Part shown: positions 1 to 11,045 of the stretch, one piece after another
Numbering within the stretch: the stretch's first letter is position 1
Layout: each line of letters starts with the position of its first letter
Assembly: GCF_020085105.1 (NCBI RefSeq)
Contig: NC_058052.1
Span: forward strand, 22,015,733-22,079,732
Direction: 5' to 3'
DNA length: 64,000 nt
DNA from: Siniperca chuatsi
Lineage: Eukaryota; Chordata; Actinopteri; Centrarchiformes; Sinipercidae
Position numbers and translations under genes: made by a program
The notes under the pieces: model-generated
The model's database searches: none
Seen by the model: the letters and a program-made list of their open reading frames with translations, nothing else
What the model was told of the DNA's origin: nothing

Positions 1-2916
1 AACATCAAAGCAGTCCATAACAAGGAATACAGCACCAGTGGGGAGAATGACCGGACTCTGGATGAAGGGTTTGAGGACAGTGGCTATCTGTCTCTGCACA
101 CCAGTCAGATTGATGATCACCATGGGGATGAAGAGAATGACCAAATCCAGGGAAAACCCACAGCACCCCTACTGCCTTCTGCTACTCATCAAGAAAAGAC
201 AATATCGCCAAAGAATTCTCCCTCCAAATGTCAAGGGAGGACAAACCGTCCAGTGTCTCTGGTGGCAGCTTCGACTCCCGTGGGTCGTCCTAGGAGGAGA
301 ACGGTGACATACTCGCTGTCATCCACCCCATCCAACCATCACAACGGCCCCAACTTGCCTATACTAGATTTCCAGCGGGCTGTGTGTGAAGAGCTTGCCA
401 AAAGCTATCAGAAGAATAAGAAGTAGGAATACTTTCTCATATTGTGACTTTATAGCTGGCAACAAAAGCTTTTACTTCTCGTAAAATAGTTGCATGTGCA
501 CATATCAGTTATTGGTCACCATCAGTGCAACATCTTTCTGCCTGTGGGATATCTTAACAATATAACAATTGTAAAAGGGAGTGGGAATTTTGTTTTTTAG
601 ATTGTGTTTTCCATAATTGTCCTATAGTCAATGGAACCATAAACCACACACATCCATAATTTCCCTTGGGAAAATATTAACAAATCCCACCAGAATAAAC
701 ACTGGCAGACATACTTGAGAGAAATTTGGGGTCCCATTTCACTGGATAACTCTCGGGGCAGTGTAGCGCCGCCACAACCAAGTTCAAGTTTGATTCCCTG
801 TTTTAGTTGTACTAAAGTTAATAACTGAATTACAATTGTTTTCCTGTCTCAGGTATGACTGGAGCATCATCTCAAAGGTAGCAGAGGATCATCTTTTGGA
901 TCGGGTGATCGGAGGGCAGATGGGCCGGGAGTATGTCGACGTGTTTTCATCGCTGCTGTCCAGGAACATGAGAAGCATCCTGACAAACATCCTGGCCCTG
1001 CTGGGAGATATGGACCTCATTAGGTAAACTACAAATGCTTCACTATGTGGAGAGAGGGTTCACACTCGCAAGGAATGGCCAACGTGCAATTTTGATTCTG
1101 TTTCAAGGGTGTTAAAGGCAGCGAGTTGTGTTTTATCAGTCTGCTTAAAAGTTTAGTGGGAAATTTAATTATTTGTCAGAAATTTTCAGGATTTTTTTCA
1201 TGTCTGTATTTAACATGTGTTTACCTTTTCGCTCTTCGCAGCTGTAAGAAAGTGAGCAGGACATGGAGGAGGATCATCTGTGAGGATGCAGCATCTCGGA
1301 GCAGGTGTGAAAGAGCCGAGTCGGCATTCAGGGTGAGGAAACGCAAACAAACCCACAGAAGTGCGGTCACTCTAAAGAATGATAAGCTGAGTGGTACAAG
1401 AATTTTGCGTTTTGATGCCTCTGGCCATCTGTGGGATTCTTGTCAAGCATTAAACTCTTTGCATCTTACCGGCACCACACCCTTCATACATACAGAGGAA
1501 GTATACTGTGTCTGATCTTTACATGCATTGTGTGATGTCACATACCTGAAGCCACACACACCATGTTTTGAAATGATACTGGGACATAAATGATACTCAA
1601 AAATTTCTGCCCAAGATGGTAATATGAAACGACATGAAGAATATGTCAAAAGAAAATCCACAGCATGAAAAACAAAGTGTCCACATATATACAGTATACA
1701 TATACTTTACAACTTAAATTAAGGCAAAGAAAGGGAGAAAAGCACAACACTGTATGAAGTTACAGCCTATGTACAGGATGTGAAGGCATACTTGGTTAAA
1801 AAACTTTGAAATACTAAACGTGTGTCTGAAACTTATTCCATGTGTCTTTCATGTTCTAATGTGTTACCTATATTTTTTTATTGTTTTTAGGCGTCAAAGA
1901 GCTCTCTGAGCCAAAGCGGTCGCGGTCTGACAAGAGATGTGGCTGTGTCCAGGGTCGTACTGTCCTGCATGCAGACCCTGGCCTCCTCAAGCACTCCATC
2001 ATCATCTTCACACTCCTCTTCCTCATCCACCCATAGCTTCAGGGTCAACAGGCGGACGGCTCCCTCTCAGAAGTCCGGCATGCCCGATTCCCAATGTACA
2101 CGCTTCAAAGAATACATGCAGGTGAGTGTTCGTGTATAAATTAGGGCAGCGACCAACGATTATTTTCATTATTAATTTAATCTGCTAATTACTTTTTCCC
2201 AGTTGGCCCTTTGGTCTTTAAAACATCAGAAAACAGTGAAAAATGGCAAAAATGTGTGGCCAACAGTCCAAAACCCAAAGATATTCACTTTTAATGTAAT
2301 ATATAAAAAAAAAAGCAGCAAATTCTCACATTTGAGAACCTAGAACCATCAAATGTTGAGCGTTTTTTAATTGAAAGATGACTTAAGCAACTATTTTCAC
2401 TTGTTCATTAGTTTTCTATCGATCTATTACTCGATTGATGGTTGCAGCCCTAGTATAAAGGCATATTAGGGGTGTCACGCAGTGAAAGCTGCTAATAGGA
2501 GCTGTGGTGTGAAATTGCTTGTGCATACAATGGCAAGGAAGTCACATTTACGTTATGGAAAATGCATTAATGTACATTTCATTTTAGCTCTAGCTTTTAA
2601 ATTTGCATGTGTGGTTATTTATTTATTTATTTATTTATTTATTTGTTCTTCTGTCCAGGCCGCCAGCAGTTTGAAGCAGCACGAGTCTCTGCGTCCCTGC
2701 AAGCTTTGCGGCTCGCCAGCAACACATTTTGCCGAGGCTCAAAGGGCCAAGTGCACGCGCCCCAGCTGTCTCTTCGACTTCTGCACCCACTGCCAGGGGG
2801 CCTTCCACGGCTCGACCCCCTGCAGAGTGGTGCAGCCCCGACCCCACTTCCCCTCCAAGACGGCCCTGATCGTACCAGGCAGCGCTCGCAGCAAGAAGAA
2901 CATCAGGCGCCTGTGA
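1..2916 (+). CDS. fbxo5: F-box only protein 5 (EMI1), 5'-partial, five exons
   Basis: Emi1 inhibits APC/C (acting as pseudosubstrate and E2 blocker) and is removed by SCF-betaTrCP in mitosis. Coding exons, with phases that agree, are 1..422, 853..1023, 1242..1332, 1891..2121 and 2659..2916; all visible introns are GT-AG. They give 390 residues plus a TGA stop; vertebrate Emi1 is about 400-450 residues, so the N-terminus lies left of the window. The first exon carries DSGYLS (76..93), which fits the betaTrCP degron DSGxxS. Exons 2-3 encode the F-box (around SILTNILALLGDMDLI). The last exon holds the zinc-binding region with C-x2-C, C-x4-C, C-x2-C, H and C ligands, then the conserved C-terminal RRL tail. 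The paralogue fbxo43 (Emi2) shares these domains. I choose fbxo5 because vip is next door in convergent orientation, as in human 6q25.2. Confidence 0.93.
2142..2452. mobile_element. hAT-like MITE in fbxo5 intron (copy 1)
   Basis: The element begins TAGGGCAGCGACCAACGATT and ends GGTTGCAGCCCTA, giving imperfect terminal inverted repeats. The flanks are gtataaat (2134..2141) and gtataaag (2453..2460), an 8-bp target-site duplication with one mismatch. That is the hAT superfamily length. The interior carries short palindromic ATTA/TCGAT runs and a phrase like 'caacagtccaaaacccaaagatatt', which I recognise from a common teleost repeat. It encodes no protein. Two related copies lie in anapc1 introns. 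Confidence 0.8.
2659..2916 (+). other. fbxo5: fbxo5 last exon: zinc-binding region and RRL tail
   Basis: This terminal exon follows the acceptor TTCTGTCCAG and encodes 85 residues. The cysteine/histidine pattern is CKLC, 14 residues, C-x4-C-x4-C-x2-C-x4-H-x4-C. That is the in-between-RING-like zinc-binding region Emi1 uses to block APC/C ubiquitin-chain synthesis. The protein ends KKNIRRL; the last two residues match the family's RL tail, which docks on APC/C. The acceptor's pyrimidine tract is partly made of a (TTTA)n run at about 2617-2645. Confidence 0.92.
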
Positions 2917-3315
2917 CGGTGCTTTACTGAGGTTTTATTCACTGACTGTTTTAACTGGGCGGATCATCCTTCTCTGGACTAACAGCGTTTTCCATTTGGC
3001 TCCTTCCAAAGCTCGGACAGCTGGGAAAGGTTTTATACAAGCTGTTACATGCTGAACTTCGGCTCTACCTTACTGAATCAATGGACTGAAGCACTTCAAT
3101 CACAATCAACCAGAAAGTGTTATCTGGCTAAAACTGTTGTCGTCTGTGAGCGACAAACATATCTGATGCCAAAAAAAGAGAGCAATGCAGACTGATGCGA
3201 TTTAAATTGTACAGTTTTTATTTTGTTTTAAAATGAAATGGATGTTTATATCTATATAATCACTTTTAAATAGTTTTGTATAATTTTTTTAAAAATAAAT
3301 GTTGATCCTCAGGAG
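2917..3315 (+). other. fbxo5: fbxo5 3' UTR with polyadenylation signal
   Basis: Non-coding sequence after the TGA stop becomes AT-rich and contains a canonical AATAAA at 3294..3299. Cleavage should fall about 15-25 bases further on. The exact end is inferred. Confidence 0.7.
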
Positions 3316-4669
3316 GTCTTTAAATGTTCATATTTACTGTATTTGTATTTCCTGTAAATAGATGTTTCATAAAACATATCTTGTGTTTTTGTGATTCTTC
3401 GATGCTACATTTATCCCAGAGCTGACTGCAGGCTCAACTTCAGTTTGACCAGTGCATCCATCAGTCGCTTTAGGCAGTACAGTTAGAAATGTTTCATTTT
3501 ACAATAAGAAGGGACAAATCTCTTTAGTACTTTACCACTACAGTTTAAAATACTGTATATTTTCAGAAATGGTACAAACTTTATTCCCAGTTGGGAAAAG
3601 GAAGTCAATTGGAAAACTGACCTGATGATGGGTTATTTGAAAATGCATAAATAATCAAAGAAAACCGAAATGCATTACCCGTAGTCTTCCTCAATGAAAG
3701 CGAGACCTTTTAGTTCAGTGTGGCGTTTTACAAAATCAAATGTCATGGTCTCTGATAGCATCGCTGTAGTCATGCCAAGGCTGCATTTGTCACACAAACA
3801 ATTTGACAGTATTTAAGGTGTCTGATCAGAGAGAATATTATAGTATGTGTGATGTGGATGACAGGTGAGATATGGAGCAGTAAACAGGCTGCCTAAAATA
3901 TTTTAGTTTTGTTTATCACCACTACAGGTGGATGCAGGTTTGAACTTGTGAACATTGTGTTGAAAAAGAAGGTTGTGAATAGGTTGAGTACTTTGTTACA
4001 GTATTTTCTTTTTAGACACAGGCCTGTGATTTTGATTATTGTAGAAAGAGATCAACCTGTTGGAGCCTATATTTGTTGTTTTGCAAATAGAAACAGCATT
4101 GGTGTCTGGCAAAGCCGGGTTTTTGCTTCTAATATGAATGAAGAAAAACTAAGACTCAGACCATCTGGCATTTCAGCCTGTCATATCATGATTTTCTTCA
4201 CCAGAGGGCAGCATTGTTTCCTCCCTATCAAGCTCCTCATAAGATTAACTGTACTCATCAGGGACGGAGTCTCTCCCTGCTATGGCTTTCTTGTTTTGCA
4301 TCTCACAGCCTTTTTTCTGAAAATCAATAAATGAGCTAAAGGTAAGCTGACTTTATATTACAGCCACAGACTACAACAACCAATATCATGTTCTGTCCAG
4401 CCATAGAAACAACACAGACATTTTCACTTACAATAATTAGTCAAATACATAAATAAAATGATGAATAAACAAATCTCATAATAAATAGGATTCAACAGAA
4501 ACTTAAAATATGGAAACGTTTCCAATGTATTCTCTGTATCATATATATACTATTATTGCAGAAAAAAAGAGGTTCTTAGCTGCACTCTGACAGATTCATA
4601 TCGCAGCTTGAGTGATTAAAATGATGTTTCACAGCAGTTGCATCATGGGAAATGTAGGAAACTTGATCC

Positions 4670-4800
4670 ATACTAGGAACTTTAAGTCAGGGTATTTCTG
4701 CAGGCCTTGAAAAGCATTGAATTCAGTTTCTTCCAAAAAGACCATGGAAGGTATTAAAAAGTCTTGAATTTAACTGGCAAAAGTCTGAAATATTTTCTCT
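4670..4800. repeat. Dispersed teleost repeat fragment
   Basis: The stretch 'gggtatttctgcaggccttg' followed by 'aaagcattgaattcagttt' and 'aaggtattaaaaagtcttga' matches a short interspersed sequence I recognise from many teleost genomes. It has no coding potential. Family name and boundaries are uncertain. Confidence 0.45.
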
Positions 4801-5829
4801 TGCCTGCTGTAGGCCATGATGTTACAGTATAGTTAGGCTGTTGGGAGACGTTATACACGTTAAGCCTGTGCACAGGAGGCTGTAACAAACACTGTCACTA
4901 CTGCTAGTAACAGCAGCAAGGAAGCTTGTAGACTTATAGTGGGCTGTCGATTTTAGCAAAAACTGAAATAAATTTAAATGAATTAATCTTTTTAAATAAT
5001 TTTTAATTGGTTAATCCATCCATCCATTTTCTGCCCCTCATCTGGGTCCAGGTAACATTCATTTAATTTATTATATCATTAGCAATTATTGTTATATACT
5101 GCTGGGAAGCACTAATATATTACTCTCTTACTATAGTAGTTGTCATGCACTCACAGTGTGCTTTTGTTGTACTTTATAATGATTCCTAATGCCTTATGAG
5201 TAGCACTTGAAATCCTACCAACTTGTGATTTTTCATACCAAAACATGTTTCTCATACTTGCCAGTTTATTATCAGTTTGCTTCGATTATGAGAGAGAGAA
5301 AAGAAAGACCTTTTGCATGATAAAATAATTTTTCATCACTGAGAATATGAACTGGAGCTCTGGGAAAACACCCATTCAAAACAAACACTCACCAGCCTTT
5401 GATAAATTCCTCACAGGATAAAAATAGCCTCTGCTAGTTTTCCTTTTAAAAAAGAAGTTTGCTTGAATCAGTCATCACTTGTTTAGGAGAGTTATGAAAC
5501 TGTAAATAGCATCACTGACATTAGATAGTTACCTCTGACATTTGCAGGATGACCTATTTGTCTCTCGTCTCTCTCTCTCTTACAGTTGAGTTGCTATGTG
5601 TGTGTGTATGTGTGTATTTTGTTGTGATGACGCATGTAAACATCAGTCAACTTTCATTCCTGTGTCAGCTCTTGCATGGAAATTATCTCTGTTCAGCCGG
5701 ATGTAGCACTCCAGGTGTGGGCTTGTTGGAGCTCACCATAAAATACGGTATGACCTATTGTTTAGTTTTTCAATTTTATGGGTTAGGGTTGGTACTTTCA
5801 CTTGTTTCCAGTTGAACTTTTCTTTGAAC

Positions 5830-5952
5830 TGATGGCACCTTCCATCAGTGTTTGAATGTGTGTGAATGGGTGAATGTGATATGTAGTTGAAGCGCTTTGA
5901 GTAGTCAGAAAAGACTAGAAAGGCGCTATATAAGTACAGACCATTTACCGTT
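5830..5952. repeat. Dispersed repeat ending in a 'gcgctatataagtacagacc' tail
   Basis: The sequence runs through 'gtgtgaatgggtgaatgtga' and 'agcgctttgagtagtcagaa' to 'aggcgctatataagtacaga' and 'ccattta'. This is a very common teleost repeat tail (a LINE or SINE 3' end). A short related 'ggcgctatataaaa' occurs at about 22858. No TSD could be assigned. Confidence 0.55.
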
Positions 5953-5984
5953 TGCCAACAGAATTGATTTATTTATACATAGTT

Positions 5985-6110
5985 TGATATTTTGGGAAAT
6001 ACACTTTATTCGCTTTCTGGTGAAGAGTTAAATCAGAAGATCAATATCACTCTCTTGTCTTGTCTCTTGGAGATGTCTGCCTTTTACGAATATAATGGGA
6101 CTATATGGCA
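5985..6110. repeat. Dispersed repeat, 'ttttgggaaatacactttatt' family (copy 1)
   Basis: It shares the head 'ttttgggaaata', then 'ttgctttct', 'agagtta' and 'agatcaatat', with copies at about 6505-6700 and 28285-28365. The three copies diverge considerably, which indicates an old non-autonomous transposon family. Only the left part is recognisable here. Confidence 0.5.
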
Positions 6111-6489
6111 CTCGGTTTGTGGTGCTTAAAGCGCCAAAAAATAGATTTGAAAAAATCAACAATAATGTCTCTTTCCAGAAATCATGACTCAGTTAATCAA
6201 GATAATCCACAGATTTGTTGTGAGCATTTCATTTAGGAGCTATTTTCTATTTTCTTGCAGTTCAATGGCTTGCACCAATTGTCAGTGTGCTCCAGATCTC
6301 ACCTTTTCATCTAGTTTTACTTTCTCATTTCTTAGAGGAACTAGACTGATGACATTTGTCCTCTGAAGCCTGGAGACTCACAACAGTTTAGATTTTGTGC
6401 CAAAGATGGTTGTTTTTTCAAAGGGTAGATATATATGTAGATTTGGGACACTGTTCTCAGCTGATTTCTTTGGGATAACACACACCTGT

Positions 6490-6700
6490 CTTAAAGGAAC
6501 AGTTTTACATTTTGGGAAATACCCTCATTTGCTTTCTTGCCAAGAGTTAGATGAGTAGATCAATATTACTCTATACTACTCATATTTGTTTCCTCAATAT
6601 GACGCTGGAGCCAGCAACTGGTTAGCTTCGCCTAAAGACTGAAAGCAGGGACAAACAGCTAGCCTGGTTCTTTCCAGAGGCAACAAAATCTGCCTATTTT
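6490..6700. repeat. Dispersed repeat, 'ttttgggaaata' family (copy 2)
   Basis: This is a longer copy than the one at 5985. It begins at 'aaaggaacagttttacattt', contains 'agttagatgagtagatcaat', and continues to the characteristic 'aaacagctagcctggttctt' and 'ggcaacaaaatctgcc' section. The right part matches the sequence at about 28710-28775. Confidence 0.55.
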
Positions 6701-8714
6701 AGATATATCGGTGTTGTTTATGAAATATGTATATGTTAAAAAATGAACAGTGGCCACTGTATAGACAAATATCAAATACATTGTCTGTAAAAATCCAGTA
6801 ATGTGCTCTTCTTTCAACGCAACTTGTGCCACAAATGTTCAAATGTATAGTCATTCGAGCAGTACGTTTGTTGGCTTAAAAGTAACACAAATCTGATGCC
6901 AGAGGAAGAGACACAGATGTGTTGATATAAAAGAGAGAAGATTAGTAGCTACACACTTAACATGTAAGAAAGTGTCATGATGTCGGAACTAAATGGACTA
7001 TTTTGTAAAACGTCAGAGCTGCTGATGTCACTGCAGGTGGTGGCTGCTGATTAACCTGTGGCCTTTCACTCCCTCAGCGACTCATGGTCATTTATCTGGC
7101 AGATTTATTGACCGGCTGCTGTACAGAGACACATCCCCAACACAATCAGACCTGCTGCTAATTGCAAAAGTCATTAAAGATGGCTGCCACATCTGTGTGT
7201 TTCAGTGTGTATGTGTGTTAGTAAACAGGTGTTTACCAGGCAGGACTTGTGCACCATGGAGACTTGAACATAAATGCAGGTTTGCAGCCATTTAGAGCAA
7301 CAACTTGCTGCAGGTCAGTAGTTTGTGAAATAAGTTATTTCACAAAATGAAGAATATTCTCTCACCTATGATTAAATATTGTAAATGAAAGGCAAGAAAA
7401 TGTGTTTTTTATTTAATTATTTTGTGTGTAAGTGACAGCTGGGCTAATCCTTTCTTTTTCCCCCATCAGCCCTCCTTCTCTGCTCTTTTCTGTCACTATT
7501 CTTAGTGTTTTATCTTCTCATCCTTTAAAGTTCACTCTCTGCTTTTTTGCATAAACAGCTCATTTCAGCCCAAGGATAGAGGAGGGGGGTTTGTGTATGA
7601 CAGGGCAACATCCGGACCATGTGAGCTGTGTGTGTTTTTCAGGTTGATGATCTTGATGCGCAGTGACTTCCACATGTCAATCAGCAGTATGTCACCAAAG
7701 TTGAACTGTAAAAGCCCTGAAACGAAGCTGTCACTCAAGGTCATGCAGAGAAACGAGAATGAAGCAGGAAGTGAATCAAGTCCTGAGGCTGAGGAGCGAA
7801 AAATGAAGCTTGTCTGGTGACTTTATGTTTTTAATATAAAAAAGGCAAAAAACAAATAATCCAAGTAAACTGCTGTGGTGAGAGCAGTCTTGTAGTTGGC
7901 TTTTAGGGATTAAGATGGCGGCTCATGTGTTTTCTATTTGTCATTCAAAATTTACAATTCTCTTTTTCAGCAACATCCAGCTTTATGTTCATAAATGTTT
8001 TTGGTTTGGGGTTTTTTCTGCTTTTCTCCTATGAAATCACAGTCAGAAAATCTTGTGGGTTCCTTTTTAATGTCTTTTGTGATCAGTTTGAAGGAATGTA
8101 ACAATAAGAACTACACAGTTCCTGGATTTCAATGGAAAATTATTATTAGGACAATAAACAAATAGGCAGTAATTTGTGAAATTTTATGTGTTTTTTTTGT
8201 GACAGGATAATTTATTACAACTTTATTTTTGTAGGTTTGGCCTTCATTTCTATCAGTAACAAAAACACTGTACTCACCAAGTAACATGCTGAGATCTGGA
8301 AAAGCTGCCACATCACTAAAAAGAAGTCTGATGCTGCGGCAAGCAATCAGATGATCAAACTGTTTTAAAACAATAGTCCCATGTTAGCCAGACTTATTTA
8401 GAAGAGAAAATGACGGCTACCCAAACTGTCCATTGTGAACATCCATCACAGTTTATGGACAAACTTCCCAGTTCAACTTTGACCTATTAACCCACTATGG
8501 GGCCTCTATCCAATTTAGTTTGTGATCATTTGTTTACATTAAAATGTATTTAAGTATATGCACACTGTAAGCACAATATCAACTGAAATATTAATGATAT
8601 TATAACTTTTGACACAGGGCCCCTCTACATTATGGAAAAAATGCGGGAGCCAGTTTGAGGCCCTTACTGTGTGCATATTACCAAACAAATGTGAAATTAA
8701 TCAGATTACCAGAA

Positions 8715-9205
8715 ACTATTGCCACACAGTGAAGCTGGGTGTTACGGACAGAGAAGCAGGAGACACCAATATGGAAACAGATGGTGGTTTATTGGAATAC
8801 AGCACAGCCAACACAGTATGCAGGTAAGAAGTTAGGTTATGGGGTGTCAATAGGAGGAATAATGTCCATGGATACTGTCCTTTGTCTTACTGGTTAGTTG
8901 ATAGTGGATGGGTAGCTGTTCAGTAACCGGGTGAACACATGAGGAAGGTTGGTAACTCCCGCACAGGCGATGATGTACGGAGACGGGGAAACACGCTGGA
9001 GTAGAATGGAGACGGGGAAACACGCTAGAATAGAGTCCTCTTGGCATTAACCAGACCAGACAACTGGCTGAGGTGCGTGGTGTGCCTTTATCCCGGTTGT
9101 GATTAGGTGCTGATGGGGAGCAGGTGTGTGTGATTAGTATTCTGGTGATGGAGTGCACTGAGACTGACTGACGGTGGAACCTGGCGTGTCTGTGACAATG
9201 GGGCC
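8715..9205. repeat. Possible non-autonomous element with internal tandem duplication
   Basis: It starts near 'gtgttacggacagagaagca' and ends near 'cctggcgtgtctgtgacaa'. The terminal 'acggaca' and 'gtctgtga' could be short inverted ends. Inside, a unit of about 27-30 bp ('ggagacggggaaacacgct') occurs twice in tandem at about 8978-9030. It encodes no recognisable protein, and its family is unknown to me. Confidence 0.35.
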
Positions 9206-10169
9206 TTTGGGGGCTCTGAGGGTCTGGGGCCCTGGGACAATTGCCCGATTTGCTTTCTTGGTAATCCTGCCTCGCCTACTGTACACAGTTTTCCTGTGCA
9301 ATGAGGTATTATTAATAACATTTTGTGTGCACTCCCTTTCAGATTTACCTCCAAATAAAGGGGTTTAGGTAATCTGGTTAAATTGTTTGTTTAAAACCTC
9401 TCTGACTGTCTCACTGCTTGTGTTTCTTGCCCTGTCTGACTAACTTTAAGATTGCAGAAATTTCTTTGGTGAGTATAATGTTATGATAACCAATACAAAT
9501 GATGGCCAAAGCTATGGTTGTAATAAACTTTCCCTTAAAGATTTTAGCAGATTTTTTAAAAAGCGGTCAGAATTTGGGTGTATGATGGAAAACAGTGGTG
9601 AAAAAGGAATGAAAATCTTTGTCCTTTAAAAATACTTTTATTCATAACGCATGGCATCATTTCTATCCATCATTAAGACATCTATAAGCTTGATGTTTTA
9701 TTTTCCTTTGTGCACCTGTAGTTTTTTTTGGTCAAGCAATATCCACCATCACAAAGAACAGAACAGCTAATAAAGCTAATAAATCAACCCTGAGGTGAGA
9801 CTGTTTTCTCAACAGCCAAGTTCAAGAATAAACTTTGAACCTTTAAGCCAACATGGATGAGGAATGAGTGATCAGAAAAAAATGCATGATAACAGGGCAA
9901 ACTCCATCTTGGAAGCTCCAGTCAGCAACTAAATGGACCTTATGGTGAGACTGTTTTCTCAGTGAATATTATAAAGGCTTTTATTTCTTTGTGTAATTCA
10001 GGATTTTGCACACAAACTTGGTTTTTCACTTAACCTGCACTTATAACAGCTTTGCGTAAGTATTTTTGTGTTGTGAGTGATTAGTGATGCATACAAATAT
10101 ATAAGAAAAGAATGTAGCAGTAGAGGTACTGGAGTCTTTCAACGTAGAAGGAAGAGCTCAGCTTAAGCA

Positions 10170-10171
<2 letters not shown>

Positions 10172-10203
<32 letters not shown>
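10172..10203. repeat. (CA)n microsatellite
   Basis: About 16 uninterrupted CA units follow 'gcttaagcaag'. Further CA-rich clusters occur at about 10365-10415 and 10490-10525. Confidence 0.95.
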
Positions 10204-10207
<4 letters not shown>

Positions 10208-10837
10208 TGCACAGTGCTTGGCGTTAAAAGGCTGCAGCCCTCTCTCTCTGTCTATTTTTACTCAGTTTGGTCCATTAAGATCAGCAGTGATGAGAGTTAA
10301 TGAGTAAAGCCTCTCCACAAAGCAGGTAGTAATCACAAATGTCCAGGAGAGTGGACACACACTCACGCACATATACACACAAAACATATATATACATATA
10401 TACACACACACACCTACAATGCTTACACAAAAACACCCATACTAACCAGAGTTTGTTGTTATGACTGACTCTGAGACAACCGATGAAATGTACACACACA
10501 AGGGCACACACACACACACACACAGACATGCACAAAAACACAAGCGCACAGTATTCATGTGTTTAAAAACAGACAAACATACCAAATTTACTGAAAAAAT
10601 ATACCCACTCGTACAAGATGACTGACTGGATCAACATCTCTGCTTTGTTTTTGAACAATTCACCAAATGCAGCTTTCCACATAATTTCATAATGTTTATA
10701 AAACCTATAAAGTTACTGTAATAATGTATGGGTGTACTTTATTCATTTTGTTTGCTTTCCAGTTTTTAAATTCAGCTATATATTTGGTAATGCTTTATTT
10801 TAGTCTTTAATTTTCAATTAAATCTTTCCTGCTTTGT

Positions 10838-11045
10838 GTTTAGTGCTAATTAGCAAACATTAGCATGCTAACACGCTAAACTAAGATGGTGAACATGGTA
10901 AACATTATACCTGCTAAACATCAGCATGCTGACATTGTCAATGTGAGCATGTTGGCAAGTTGATGTTAGCATTTAGCTCAAAGTACTGCTGTGGTTAAAT
11001 ACAGCCTCACAGAACTGCTAGCATTGCTGTAGACTCTTAGTTTTA
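10838..11045. repeat. 'gctaacatgctaa' dispersed repeat
   Basis: The sequence 'ttagcatgctaacacgctaa', then 'actaagatggtgaacatggt', 'cagcatgctgacattgtcaa' and 'gctagcattgctgtagactc', matches a widespread teleost interspersed repeat rich in GCTA words. It is probably a non-autonomous DNA element. No ORF is present. Confidence 0.6.

Noticed and set aside
1126..1515. 129-codon ORF as a stand-alone gene
   Set aside because: Only 1242..1332 is an fbxo5 exon; the rest is flanking intron that happens to stay open.
3909..4334. 141-codon ORF on the + strand between fbxo5 and vip
   Set aside because: No recognisable family, no splice or promoter context, composition of translated AT-rich DNA; just a long chance ORF.
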